Source of the DNA: Sphingobacteriales bacterium
GTDB taxonomy: Bacteria; Bacteroidota; Bacteroidia; Chitinophagales; JADIYW01
Direction of reading: 5' to 3'
Assembly: GCA_016719635.1 (NCBI GenBank)
Contig: JADJYT010000002.1
Coordinates: 493,501-557,500 of the forward strand
Length of the DNA: 64,000 bases
Shown here: piece after piece, positions 54,112-63,694 of the stretch
How the letters are laid out: the number at the start of each line of letters is the position of its first letter
Position numbering within the stretch: position 1 is the stretch's first letter
The notes under the pieces: model-generated
What the model saw: the letters and a program-made list of their open reading frames with translations, nothing else
What the model was told of the DNA's origin: nothing
The model's database searches: none
Made by a program: the position numbers and the translations under genes

Positions 54112-54519
54112 TCAGTTTTCCGATTTATTCAAAGCATTTCCGGATTTCTTGCCTATATTATTATACCCGCCACTGTCTTTTACCAAGGGCTTTCCGGAAG
54201 CATTTCCGGAACGCTCCCAGGCTACAAAATTACCATTTCCGCTCACGGTGATTTCTTTAACGGAAGCGACTTCCAGGTCGTTGTCCTTGCCGGTCACCAG
54301 TAATTTATTTGCATTCCCCGTCAGAACAAGCTTATTGTTATTCCCTGCAATCAATACATCTTTTCCATCTGCATCCAGCGTATCTTCCTTATCACTGCCG
54401 GCATAATTTATCGCATCTGCCGCAATGGAAATGCTTACCGGTTTTGATTTGGGCTTCGTCGGATTGTTTTGCGCCATGCAAACCGTTACAGAGACAAAGA
54501 AGATAAAGATATACTTCAT
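54112..54519 (-). CDS. DUF3060-type secreted protein
   Basis: The 135-residue protein begins with a signal peptide (MKYIFIFFVSVTVCMAQ). Short beta repeats follow (DVLIAGNNNKLVLTGNANKL, then DNDLEVASVKEITVSGNGNFVAW), typical of DUF3060, which is predicted to form a small right-handed beta solenoid. The C-terminus reads DSGGYNNIGKKSGNALNKSEN. It is found in the periplasm or at the surface; the function is unknown. Confidence 0.7.
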   Translation of the reverse strand: MKYIFIFFVSVTVCMAQNNPTKPKSKPVSISIAADAINYAGSDKEDTLDADGKDVLIAGNNNKLVLTGNANKLLVTGKDNDLEVASVKEITVSGNGNFVAWERSGNASGKPLVKDSGGYNNIGKKSGNALNKSEN

Positions 54520-54529
54520 ACTATTGATT

Positions 54530-56902
54530 TTAAGATAATTTTTTTAGTTTCAAGACATACTTCGTATGTTGGTTGACTTTCTCCTTCGACCAGCACATCG
54601 GATAACTGCGCCCTTCCAACCAATCCCTCAATTGATTTTTATAGAACGGACTGGCCATATTTTCAGAGTTTCCTAAAGGCATCACTACCGTCGAAGCGTC
54701 AAAGTCAGAAAAGTCCACAATCTGCCGATACGAGGGCGCCGCCAGTTCACCGCCAAAACCTTCGGACGCCATGATAAACGTCTGGAAAGGGGTATCCGTA
54801 TCGCCGCCAATCGGAAATGGCCCTAAGTTGAACACCTTATCCAACGGAGGCTGGGCTGCCATCGCATGCGGAAAGACAATAGCATGCAGGTGACCCCATT
54901 TCCATTTTTCAGATTTGGTGCCATAATTGAGCTTCAGCCAGTCTATCGCATTTTTAAACCCGTCTTTGAGTAACTTTTCCATACCGCCTGCCTTTTGCAG
55001 CCAGAAAGAATCCGGGTTATCTAATATTCTCAGCAAGATTGGCGTGTTGTGGCCAAGGTAAGAGTTAACCGGCCCGAAGATGGTGTGAAAGCCTCTGCCC
55101 AATAATTCATCAATGAGTTTTTTATCGTCAATGGCTGATTCAAATAATTTCTTCACCACCATCAGTTTCCCCACTTTATACAAGCTTCCTTCAACCCGTT
55201 CCGCGTCCAGCACACCATCCCACGCCACCAGCATATCGGCATACCGCTGCAATTCGGCATTTTCCATCTGCAGATTTTTAAAGTGCTGCGCGAACAATTG
55301 ACCGGGCGTACAGTAGAAATCCATCTGCATCTCGGTAAAATCTTTAGGTTCCAGTTTGTCTTTGCGCTGAATCATTCTCTCGAGGCGGTTCGCGCGATAT
55401 CCGTTCATGTAAATGTCTCCCAGAAAATAAGGAAAATCATCCGGCTCTATCTTGTGGTTGGCCGTTACCACATGCCCCTTTTCAGGGTTCAGCACGTGCG
55501 GCATCTCTTCAAAAGGTACAAACCCCTTCCAGTCGTGTTCCCCTGTCCAGCCGGGCTGCGGAACGGAGGCGGTCGCTTTATCGCGCAACGGCACTTTGCC
55601 CGAATTATAATAACCGATATTTCCTTCCACATCCGCATACACGATGTTCAATCCGGGTGCTGTGATATGCTTCACCCCTTCCACAAATTCATTCCAGCTG
55701 CCCGCTCTGTTCAGCAGGAACCACCCTTTGGTGGCGGTACCCGGCTGATAAGCCAGTGAACATAACGTGAGCTTCATATTCGAATGCCCGGTCACATCTG
55801 AAATTAAGGTACCATGCACCGTTTCATACACTTTTTCAATATGCGGCATTTTTTCATCCTTGATGAAAATTTTCTCTTCAATGACATTCGTTTCTTTCAG
55901 CTTTCCTTCATGGATATAGCTGGTACAGGTTTCATCCGTAAATTTCTCTACAAACACATCTTCTATATCCGTATAAGACAGGGTAATCCCCCATCCGATT
56001 TTTTCATTGTGCCCTATCTGCACCATCGGCAAGGCAGGGGAAGTGACACCACTTGCATGCAATCCCGGGCAATGCAGATGATTCATATACCAGATATTCG
56101 GATTCTTTAAGGTAAGATGCGGGTCGTTGCATAAGAACGGCTTTCCCGTCTTTGTATTGCTGCCACTCACCGTCCAGGCATTGCTGCCGTTTACCTGCGG
56201 CATATAGGGTCCTGTCATCGCTTCAAATTTGCCGGAAATATCCAGCATATTGAATTCAATGCCTTTAGGCAAAGTCACCGGGTTGTCTTTGGGGTAGGTA
56301 TTATCCAGTTCGGCCGCCGCTTCCGGTCCTACCGCTTCAATTAATTTCGCCCGTATGATTTCATCGTACCATCCCCAGGTCAGTAAGGAAATCAAGAGTC
56401 TGCTGAAAGATGCCACATCCATCGGGTCCCAGGGTTCCGGCTGGTGTTTGATGAGTGAAAATTCGACCGGCAGCTTAAAATCCGCGCTTTTCAGATACGC
56501 ATTGATGCCGTTGCAATAATCCATGATGATCTGCTGTTCTTCCTCCCCAAACAATTCCCAATCCTGCTTCGCTACACGCTCGTATCCCATGGTTCGGGCG
56601 ATCCGATCTGTATCCAGGGCTGCCTTGCCCAACAACTCACTCAATCTCCCTCTCGCCACCTTTCTGTTTAACTCCATCTGGAACAATCGGTCCTGAGCAT
56701 GTACAAAACCCTGTGCAAACAACAAATCATTCATATTCTGGGCATAGATATGGGCAACACCCCATTCATCCCGGATGATTTCCACTTCCTCTTTCAATCC
56801 CTTCACGTATGTCTGGCCGTCTATCTTGGGCAGACGCGCCCTGCTCATTTCTTTGATAATGGGTTTCAATAAGACTCCCCCTATATTATTCAATACTGAC
56901 AT
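54530..56902 (-). CDS. Penicillin acylase family protein (Ntn hydrolase)
   Basis: This protein of about 790 residues has the heterodimeric Ntn-hydrolase order. The alpha part includes EEVEIIRDEWGVAHIYAQN and AQGFVHAQDRLFQMELNR. The autocleavage site lies in QVNGSNAWTVSGSNTKTGKP, whose Ser would become the catalytic N-terminus of the beta chain. LCNDPHLTLKNPNIWYMNHL and IQIGHN-like motifs follow. Relatives cleave penicillin side chains, cephalosporin acyl groups or acyl-homoserine lactones. No signal peptide is seen, which is unusual for periplasmic members. The start is taken at MSVLNNIGG (56902); an ATG at 56932 is also possible. Confidence 0.88.
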   Translation of the reverse strand: MSVLNNIGGVLLKPIIKEMSRARLPKIDGQTYVKGLKEEVEIIRDEWGVAHIYAQNMNDLLFAQGFVHAQDRLFQMELNRKVARGRLSELLGKAALDTDRIARTMGYERVAKQDWELFGEEEQQIIMDYCNGINAYLKSADFKLPVEFSLIKHQPEPWDPMDVASFSRLLISLLTWGWYDEIIRAKLIEAVGPEAAAELDNTYPKDNPVTLPKGIEFNMLDISGKFEAMTGPYMPQVNGSNAWTVSGSNTKTGKPFLCNDPHLTLKNPNIWYMNHLHCPGLHASGVTSPALPMVQIGHNEKIGWGITLSYTDIEDVFVEKFTDETCTSYIHEGKLKETNVIEEKIFIKDEKMPHIEKVYETVHGTLISDVTGHSNMKLTLCSLAYQPGTATKGWFLLNRAGSWNEFVEGVKHITAPGLNIVYADVEGNIGYYNSGKVPLRDKATASVPQPGWTGEHDWKGFVPFEEMPHVLNPEKGHVVTANHKIEPDDFPYFLGDIYMNGYRANRLERMIQRKDKLEPKDFTEMQMDFYCTPGQLFAQHFKNLQMENAELQRYADMLVAWDGVLDAERVEGSLYKVGKLMVVKKLFESAIDDKKLIDELLGRGFHTIFGPVNSYLGHNTPILLRILDNPDSFWLQKAGGMEKLLKDGFKNAIDWLKLNYGTKSEKWKWGHLHAIVFPHAMAAQPPLDKVFNLGPFPIGGDTDTPFQTFIMASEGFGGELAAPSYRQIVDFSDFDASTVVMPLGNSENMASPFYKNQLRDWLEGRSYPMCWSKEKVNQHTKYVLKLKKLS

Positions 56903-56944
56903 ACTTGTAATTTGCAGATTAAAGATAGTCAATTAAAGAATATT

Positions 56945-56968
56945 CCCGTATGCACAAAAAAATACGGG
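56945..56968. repeat. Inverted repeat between divergent acylase and M42 genes
   Basis: CCCGTAT (56945-56951) and ATACGGG (56962-56968) are a perfect 7-bp inverted repeat with a 10-base, A-rich spacer. It sits in the only gap between two divergent genes, so it may be an operator or RNA hairpin. A TATATTTG -7 element for the downstream gene is at 56998-57005. Confidence 0.4.
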
Positions 56969-57058
56969 CATAAAAGGTGATATTATAAAATCTTATGTAT
57001 ATTTGAAACGCTCTTTTTAGCAAAAACCCTTACCATAAAACTAAAATATCCGTTACGT

Positions 57059-58108
57059 ATGAAAACAAATGTAAAATTATTGGCGCAGATATGCGAAGTC
57101 GCAGGTGCGCCGGGCTATGAACAACGTGTCCGTGAGTTGGTTCTCAAAAACATAAAAGGTGTTGCAGATAAGATAGAACAGGATAACATAGGCAATATCT
57201 ACGCCATCAAAAAAGGAAAAGACAGCAGCAAACGCGTCATGATTGCCGCCCATATGGATGAGATAGGTTTTATCGTTAAACATATTGACGAGAACGGTTT
57301 CTTACGCTTCCATACCTTAGGCGGCTTTGACCCCAAAACCTTAACCGCACAGCGCGTGATTGTACATGGAAAGAAAGACCTCGTGGGTGTGATGGGCAGC
57401 AAACCTATCCACATCATGACCGCTGAAGAGAAAACCAAACATGTGCAAACCAGTGATTTCTTTATTGACCTGGGCTTACCCTACAAGGAAGTCATCAAAT
57501 ATGTTTCCGTGGGCAATGTGATTACCCGCGACCGCCAGCTGATAGAGATGGGTGAATGCGTGAACTGCAAATCCATTGACAACAGGGTATCCGTATATAT
57601 CCTGATTGAGACCCTGAAACTGCTGAAGGATTGTCCGTATGATGTATATTGTGTATTCTCCGTTCAGGAAGAAGTGGGCATACGCGGCGCCAATGTAGCG
57701 GCACATAATATCAATCCATCGTTTGGATTCGGCCTGGATACCACCATCGCCTACGACCTGCCGGATTCCAAACCGGAAGAGCAGGTGACCAAATTAGGGC
57801 ATGGTGTTGCCATTAAGATTATGGATGCATCCACCATCTGCGATTACCGCATGATACAATATCAGAAAGAAATAGCTGCCAAATTCAAGATTAAGTGGCA
57901 GCCGGAAGTGTTGCCGATGGGCGGTACCGATACGGCAGGCATCCAGCGCAATGGAAAGACCGGTGCCATCGCCGGCGCCATTTCCATCCCTACCCGCCAC
58001 CTGCACCAGGTGATTGAAATGGCGCATAAGTCGGATATCGAAGGAGCTGTTTTACTGCTGAAACACAGCGTGGAAAACCTGCATAAGTTTGATTGGAGGT
58101 TGAAGTAA
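57059..58108 (+). CDS. M42-family glutamyl aminopeptidase-type metallopeptidase
   Basis: The 349-residue enzyme shows the di-zinc site of M42 peptidases: AAHMDEIGFIVKHID, CVNCKSIDNRVSVYIL, the catalytic Glu in VFSVQEEVGIRGA, GLDTTIAYDLPDS and the PMGGTDTAGIQ and IPTRHLHQVIEM motifs. It trims amino acids from peptides in the cytosol, usually as a large tetrahedral complex. A -7 element at 56998-57005 gives a leader of about 50 bases. Confidence 0.93.
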   Translation: MKTNVKLLAQICEVAGAPGYEQRVRELVLKNIKGVADKIEQDNIGNIYAIKKGKDSSKRVMIAAHMDEIGFIVKHIDENGFLRFHTLGGFDPKTLTAQRVIVHGKKDLVGVMGSKPIHIMTAEEKTKHVQTSDFFIDLGLPYKEVIKYVSVGNVITRDRQLIEMGECVNCKSIDNRVSVYILIETLKLLKDCPYDVYCVFSVQEEVGIRGANVAAHNINPSFGFGLDTTIAYDLPDSKPEEQVTKLGHGVAIKIMDASTICDYRMIQYQKEIAAKFKIKWQPEVLPMGGTDTAGIQRNGKTGAIAGAISIPTRHLHQVIEMAHKSDIEGAVLLLKHSVENLHKFDWRLK

Positions 58109-58146
58109 TTTTTATCTTCTTAATTCACAATCAATATGTTGCTGAA

Positions 58147-59215
58147 TTCAAGTAATAAATGCAATTTTGTTTAAAATAGGTTTATCGTTAGTAAAAATAG
58201 CATTTGCTATCTCATTTGGGGTATAAAAGCTGAGTTTTTTTCTAGGTCTGTTGTTGAGTTTATTTTCTATTTCATTTAATTTTTCTTGCGTCAGGTATTC
58301 AAAAGACGATTTTTTAGGAATATATCTGCGAATAAGACCGTTGGTATTTTCCACCGTTCCACATTCGTAACTGGAATATGGATGTGTAAAGATTGAACAC
58401 CGAGCTGTTGGGCTATATCTTCATGTCTGGCAAATTCCTTACCATTGTCGAAGTGATGGTGTGCAAATAAGGTCGAAAATTGTATAGGGTTTTATGGTTT
58501 GACGACCACCTGACTTGCGTGTTTTCCATCTAATAAGACCATTTTGGTATACAAGTTTTCTGTCTACCATTGTCAATATAGCACCCTTATGATTCGCTCC
58601 GATAATGGTATCCACTTCAAAATCTCCAAACCGTTCTCTGTTATTAGCCTGCATTGGACGCTGTTCGATACTGACTTTGTTAGGTATCTGTCCTCTGTAA
58701 TCTGACTTATTACCCGTTTCTTCTGCATCTTTGCTTTCTAGCCAGGTATTGATATAGTACTCCACCCTGTTTTTTGTCCTTCCAAACATATTGATAAATA
58801 GTTTCATGGCTGACTTTGGTACAACCTTCTAGCATTAGACGGCAGCTGATTTGCTCGGTGATAGCTCTTGTTGTAAAGATGGGCTACCAGCAATTGTACG
58901 AGTCCGTAAAGTATTTATGCTTTTGCTTGATCTGATGCCTGAACACAGCGTACTGATGTGCATTCTTAGCATCATATCTGCCGGAATACATCTTATTTCT
59001 GGCAATCTCCTGCTGACACATGACGTACTCTTACCAATGTATTCGGCAATCTGCTTCTGATTGAATTGTTTTGACAATAAGGTAGCTATTTGATACCTTT
59101 GCTCTGCGGTGAGTTGTTTAAATGTACGATTCATTTGCAATTAAGTTTAAGCACTTCAAATATAGTGGGTGAAAGCCCACTATGTTTGAACTTTTAATTG
59201 CATTTATTACTTGAA
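58147..59215 (-). mobile_element. Degenerate IS30-family insertion sequence
   Basis: The element is bounded by perfect 20-bp terminal inverted repeats: TTCAAGTAATAAATGCAATT at 58147-58166 and its reverse complement at 59196-59215. Inside is one transposase gene on the minus strand, broken by several frameshifts. A perfect 8-bp hairpin, ATAGTGGG/CCCACTAT (59162-59183), lies just before the gene in the leader, as is common in insertion sequences. The flanks (GCTGAA and CTTAGG) show no target duplication. It can no longer transpose by itself. Confidence 0.85.
58148..59134 (-). pseudogene. IS30-family transposase, broken
   Basis: The N-terminus MNRTFKQLTAEQRYQIATLL and KQIAEYIGKSTSCVSR is the helix-turn-helix of IS30 transposases. 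The DDE core appears in pieces in other frames: FGDFEVDTIIGANHKGAILTMVDR, the DNGKEFARHEDIAQQL and THPYSSYECGTVENTNG regions. The C-terminal RRKLSFYTPNEI-like end follows (here RPRKKLSFYTPNEIANA). At least three frameshifts and a stop separate them. Confidence 0.85.
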
Positions 59216-59246
59216 CTTAGGGTTTATTTAAACCAAATTAGAATAA

Positions 59247-60941
59247 CTAATAATTTACCTTTAATTTGGCTCTCACTTGAGCAGTTCCGATTACGTCTCC
59301 ACTATCATTTAGTTTATCAAACAATCCGTTAATTTTAATAATTCCATTATTATATAGGATAGTCCCATTATTCTTAGATTCAAACCAAACATCTGGAAAA
59401 CCGAGAAAATCAAAAACGACCATACAGTTTGAATAAGAAAGACCGGTCCAAACGCCGTCGGTCAAAAATTCACGAAGGGTTCTATTTGAACCTAGTTTGC
59501 CATCCGTTGATAAATACGCCAAACCGAAACCAATTTCAGTTTCATCGAATAGTTGAAGGCTACAAGTATCTCCATTTCTTTCAAAGTAATCTAAGAGATA
59601 ATTACTGCTTAAAACAGATGAATCTCCGTCAATAACAATATATTGTATAGTATCTGGCATTGGCATTGAACAATCGCCTGAACCTCGATTTAGAGTAAAT
59701 CTTCTTCCTCCGCCATTTAACTCTAAAGTGTTAAATGAAGTAAGGTTTACCTGATAATACGCATAACTTGATAAATCAGTACAGCCACCCATCATATTTA
59801 GCGCAGATAAATAATTATTAACATTTTTACCATTCTCTTTATAAGTCTGAATAAAGTATGGTGATAAAGAAATATTTTCTGCTAGACAAGCATCTAAAGA
59901 ATAATCAATTTTATAGAGCCTGTCAGGTGCAAAGTCATAACCATTTTCAGTAAATAATCCAACCATAAAAGCATCTCCTACAATGCCGCGACTTGTCATA
60001 TATGCAACTTCTGATCCCTTAGGATAAAAACAACAATTATAAGATTTGCCATTGGAAGTACCTCCCCAACTTCCAGTTAAATCAAATAGATTAGCCACGT
60101 ACCATTGACGGGTACTTCCTGCAAAATGAGCAATAATAGTAGCTCCGCCATTCAACTGTGTAGATCGCAACATACCACTACCATTACTGGAAATTATCTC
60201 CTGATTACTAATATCTAAGAGTTCAGGAGAGGTTTGCCTAGCTCTGGCGAATGTTCCCGGTTGAGAATAATTTAATTCATAATATGTGATTATAACAGGT
60301 TCAGCTGTTTTATTTGAATAATTAAACACTATTGGAAATTTTGTTAAACCCCACCCAACAATATGCCATGATGTATCTAAATTATTATTCCCACTTGAGT
60401 CATATACTAGAACAGTAAGATTGCCATTCAGCAAGTTATTATTTAGTTTAGCACTTAATGTGAAAAGTCCTGTTTTACTTCCAGTAGTTATTGTTGAATT
60501 ATTTATTGTGATACCAGAATTATTTTCATTGATTTGGAAAATAGGAGTTCCGCTTACTGGTTGCCCTTTAGCATTTAACAGCGTGTAATTTATAGTAGTA
60601 TTCTTGTTATCTTCAATTATGGACACTATTGGATTAAACTTAATTGAGACCGGCTCATTAGCAGGTATAGCTACATCATCATCCACTACAGACACATTTA
60701 AGAAAGCAAAACCATGAGATCCATCTGTTACGGTAATTATTGCAGTACCTTTTGCATTAGGAATCACCGCCCCATTTGTACAACTAGCAACATCCAAGTT
60801 ATCACTACTCCAGATAAAACTTGGTTGTGAACTAGACAAAGTTCCATTAGATAAATATAGTTTCGCAGAGACTGTAACACGATCATTCTTATGCAAAATT
60901 AAATAAGAAGTACTAATCTCAATAATTCCAGGATCTGTAGG
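59247..60941 (-). pseudogene. Ig-like-domain surface protein, C-terminal part (5' end cut by IS3)
   Basis: About 565 residues remain. The first 100 (from PTDPGIIEISTSYLILHKNDRVTVSA) resemble a bacterial Ig-like domain. A further Ig-like segment reads PVSIKFNPIVSIIEDNKNTTINYTLLN. The rest is beta-rich with Asp/Asn/Ser-rich loops and a repeated Trp-Gly-Gly pattern, of no family I recognise. The frame continues a few codons into the IS, but its own start is missing. A lipoprotein signal on the far side of the IS (62134-62331) is probably its N-terminus. It probably sits outside the cell when whole. Confidence 0.6.
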
Positions 60942-60958
60942 TGTAAGTACCCCATTTT

Positions 60959-61822
60959 TCAGACAGTGCAATTTAGAGTATTTGGTTGATTTAATAAATT
61001 AATTTTCCATTCATTGGGTGTTTGATTTTGTAAAGATTCGTGTGGTCGTCTGTGATTGTATTCTTCTATCCATTCATCGGTGAGTGTTCTTACTTCAGCC
61101 AGATCAAAAAACAAGTACGCATCTAACACCGCTTCCCGATACAATCGGTTAAATCGTTCTATATAGGCATTCTGCATTGGTCTTCCGGGTTGTATATATT
61201 GAAGTTTGATTTCATTGTCTGTACACCATAGTTCAAAGTCTTTGGACGTAAATTCCGGTCCGTTGTCTGTTCTTATCATTTGTGGTTTTCCTCTGTGTCT
61301 GATAATTTGTTGCAATGTCCTTATGACTCTCTTTGCTGAAAGGGAGGTATCTACCTCTATAGCCAGTACTTCTCTGGAGCCGTCATCCATCACATTAAAC
61401 GTTCTGAATTTTCTGTTGCCTACCATACTGTCGCTCATAAAGTCCATACTCCAGCTTTGATTGATATGGCTCTGTTGTGTCAGCGGTTGTTTTACCCTTG
61501 CCGGCAGCCGTCTTTTACCTCTTCGTTTTCTATTCAGCTTTAAGAGTTTATATACCCGATATACCCGCTTATGATTCCAGTCTTTACCTGCTCTGCGTAT
61601 ATAGGCAAACAACTTCCTGAACCCATACGAAGGATGTTTAAAGGCTAAATCCTGCAATAGGGTAATTACCTCCGAATCGTCTTTTCTGCTTTGATAGTAA
61701 TAACCGGAACGTGGTAATGAGGTCATCTTACAGGCCCTGCTCACCGGAACTTCGTAATCCTTTACGATGGATTCCGTCAGTTCCCTCTGTTTACAGGGCC
61801 CCAGCCTTTTTTGATATAACAT
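60959..61822 (-). CDS. IS3-family transposase orfB
   Basis: This is the catalytic rve/DDE part of the transposase, 287 residues. The three acidic residues are in SWSMDFMSDSMVG, IRTDNGPEFTSKDF and MQNAYIERFNRLYREAVLD. The C-terminal RRPHESLQNQTPNEW is the IS3 signature. It is expressed mainly as an orfA-orfB fusion by -1 frameshifting, and its own ATG (61822) is secondary. The last codons run close to the left terminal repeat. Confidence 0.9.
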   Translation of the reverse strand: MLYQKRLGPCKQRELTESIVKDYEVPVSRACKMTSLPRSGYYYQSRKDDSEVITLLQDLAFKHPSYGFRKLFAYIRRAGKDWNHKRVYRVYKLLKLNRKRRGKRRLPARVKQPLTQQSHINQSWSMDFMSDSMVGNRKFRTFNVMDDGSREVLAIEVDTSLSAKRVIRTLQQIIRHRGKPQMIRTDNGPEFTSKDFELWCTDNEIKLQYIQPGRPMQNAYIERFNRLYREAVLDAYLFFDLAEVRTLTDEWIEEYNHRRPHESLQNQTPNEWKINLLNQPNTLNCTV

Positions 61823-62066
61823 CCTTTAAAATGGCATGATCCATGCTCAATTCAGCAAACATCCGCTTCAGCCTTGAATTTTCCTCTTCTAACTCTTTGA
61901 GCCTTCGTACATCAGAGGCTTCCATACCTCCGTACTTGCTCTTCCAGTTGTAAAAGGTAGCCTCTGAGATGCCGTTCTCCCGGCATAGCTCCTTGGTGGC
62001 TCTGCCACCTTCCTGTTGTCGTAAAATGGAAACTATCTGCGTCTCCGTAAATCGTGTCTTTTTCAT
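61791..62066 (-). CDS. IS3-family transposase orfA
   Basis: This 91-residue DNA-binding part starts MKKTRFTETQIVSILRQQEGG (ATG 62066) and has the helix-turn-helix GISEATFYNWKSKYGGMEA. A leucine-zipper-like segment, RLKELEEENSRLKRMFAEL, follows. It ends ISKKAGAL, where TCA-AAA-AAG forms the slippery site that sends ribosomes into orfB. Confidence 0.9.
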   Translation of the reverse strand: MKKTRFTETQIVSILRQQEGGRATKELCRENGISEATFYNWKSKYGGMEASDVRRLKELEEENSRLKRMFAELSMDHAILKDVISKKAGAL

Positions 62067-62133
62067 AATAAACAATTTAAATTTAAGAATTTTACTCTAT
62101 TTTTAAATTGTCTGATTTTTAGGGACACTTACA

Positions 62134-62331
62134 CATCTTTGTAACAATGAAATACCGTTCCTTGGTTTTCACCTTCTATATCTATTGAAATATTTTCTAC
62201 ACCTATCTGAAAAAGTCTAGAATGTTATTTAGTCCTTATTATCCCTAACTGTGATTCTTCTGTACAAAAAAAAACAGGCTCACAATACTGCTAAAGAGAA
62301 TCAATGAAGTAATAAGAATAGTCTTTTTCAT
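62134..62331 (-). pseudogene. Lipoprotein N-terminal fragment cut by IS3
   Basis: The frame starts ATG at 62331 and encodes MKKTILITSLILFSSIVSLF, then FFC, a lipoprotein signal. A stop follows after CTEESQLGIIRTK. The same frame goes on past this stop (HSRLFQIGVENISIDIEG) up to the IS3 end at 62133. A run of nine T codes part of the signal. It is probably the start of the Ig-like protein left of the IS. Confidence 0.55.
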
Positions 62332-62624
62332 AGTTTAATCGATTTCACTGTAATATTAAATCATTATTCACATCTAAAACCTATCTAATTCGTAAACGGT
62401 AAAACATTTGTATAAACGGTTAAAACAGAAAATGACATTTTGAAAAACATGTGTGATTATTAACTTATATCAAATCTACTTTTTATGTATCATATAAGAC
62501 ATACATATTTATAGTGATTTTAGAACTGATTTTATATATCAATATCCCTATAACTATGTATAACACGTAAATAAGCAGAAAAATATTACACAAATATTTG
62601 TGTAGTGTGTTAATCGTACCTTGA
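62332..62624. other. AT-rich gap without recognised genes
   Basis: About 290 bases of very AT-rich sequence separate the cut lipoprotein start from the reductase gene. I see no reading frame, RNA or strong hairpin here. It may hold the promoter of the lipoprotein gene. Confidence 0.5.
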
Positions 62625-63380
62625 TTAGAACACAAACGGAATCACTGATTTCCTGTTTTTCGGATAATCTGCAAAATGGTGCAAATACCATTTGTGATGG
62701 TGCAGTGCTCTCGGAAGAAGATTGGAAGCCGTCCAGATGAAGAACGACAGGGATGATAAATTCCAGCACATCAAAAGGTATCCGAACCATTCCAGCATTT
62801 CTCCAAAATGGTTGGGGCAGGATATGTAGTTGAATAAAAAACCGTTGGGAATCTTATAGCCCGTCTCTCCCGGTTTTCTCAAATGAATCAGGATATCATC
62901 GGACTTGTAATTAATATAAAAGCCCGCCAAAAAGAGAACAAAACCCGCAATAAAATTCCAATGCAAATAGTAATCCGCAGGATAATCCGCCAATGCACTG
63001 AGGTAGTATCCGTTGATGCTTGCATTGACCGAATTAAACAACATCGCCGACAAGGCAATCAACAAGGGCATCTGTTTTCCGTCTGTGCGGGTGCGTAACG
63101 GAAAAATAAAGCTTCTATGAATATAGTGCGCCGCATAGAGTGCCGCAAAAAGCAAAGCATAGTTATCCTGTTTAAAAAAGCAGCCATACACTGCCAGAAA
63201 AACCACCGGCGCCCAGCCCTCCATCAATACCCAGCCCAGCTTATTGGGCAGCATGGGTCCCCAGGATGTTTTGGTATGCCTGCCATATGGGGCAGATACA
63301 AAAAGTTGGATTGGAAAAAGAATAAGAGCGATCAGTATCCAGCAATAGATGGCGGTGGTTAAGGATAAATATGTAAACAT
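62625..63380 (-). CDS. Steroid 5-alpha-reductase family (DUF1295-like) membrane protein
   Basis: The 251-residue protein has about six membrane helices. It ends with the hallmark of the 3-oxo-5-alpha-steroid 4-dehydrogenase family: NGFLFNYISCPNHFGEMLEWFGY, then LPRALHHHKWYLHHFADYPKNRKSVIPF. Eukaryotic relatives reduce steroid or polyprenol double bonds with NADPH; in bacteria the substrates are mostly unknown. It may act on an isoprenoid or fatty lipid. Confidence 0.85.
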   Translation of the reverse strand: MFTYLSLTTAIYCWILIALILFPIQLFVSAPYGRHTKTSWGPMLPNKLGWVLMEGWAPVVFLAVYGCFFKQDNYALLFAALYAAHYIHRSFIFPLRTRTDGKQMPLLIALSAMLFNSVNASINGYYLSALADYPADYYLHWNFIAGFVLFLAGFYINYKSDDILIHLRKPGETGYKIPNGFLFNYISCPNHFGEMLEWFGYLLMCWNLSSLSFFIWTASNLLPRALHHHKWYLHHFADYPKNRKSVIPFVF

Positions 63381-63452
63381 GAGCTAAAAGTATAAAAACC
63401 ATTGCTAGTTTTTCTAATCAGAAACAATGATTTTAAATCAGGAGCCATAAAA

Positions 63453-63483
63453 TAAAAAAAGCCGCAACATTGCTGCTGCGGCT
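63453..63483 (-). terminator. rRNA operon terminator
   Basis: On the minus strand AGCCGCA and TGCGGCT (63460-63466 and 63477-63483) form a GC-rich stem followed by a run of seven T. It is placed right after the 5S rRNA gene and is the expected end of the rRNA operon. Confidence 0.85.
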
Positions 63484-63489
63484 AATATG

Positions 63490-63600
63490 GGTTGGCGACG
63501 ACCTACTCTCCCAGGTTTGACCTAGTACCATTGGCGCTGTAGGGCTTAACTTCTCTGTTCGGGATGGGAAGAGGTGAACACCTACGCTATAATCGCCATT
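63490..63600 (-). rRNA. rrf: 5S ribosomal RNA
   Basis: On the minus strand the sequence starts TGGCGATTATAGCG and contains the conserved CCATCCCGAACAGAGAAGTTAAGCC core. It closes with GGTCGTCGCCA, which pairs with the 5' end. Length of about 110 bases is normal. It is the last gene of the rRNA operon entering from the right. Confidence 0.96.
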
Positions 63601-63694
63601 AGATTTTTGGCATTACTCCCGTAAAGGATGCCTTTGATTTTATGACTTTGTTGTCAGTAAATTATAACATATTGGGAAATCATTATACAAATTT

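Larger units (their letters stand above)
60942..62133 (-). mobile_element. IS3-family insertion sequence (IS407/IS51-like)
   Basis: This 1192-bp element has imperfect terminal inverted repeats starting TGTAAGT, with CCC and CAGACA in register at both ends. It carries orfA and orfB in the usual -1 frameshift arrangement with a slippery A AAA AAG (61806-61812 read on the minus strand). Both frames are complete and the DDE residues are present, so it appears active or recently so. The flanks (TAGG left, CATC right) are not a target duplication. Confidence 0.85.

Noticed and set aside
60942..62133. A target-site duplication for the IS3 element
   Set aside because: The flanking bases (TAGG and CATC) differ, and shifting the ends does not produce a match.
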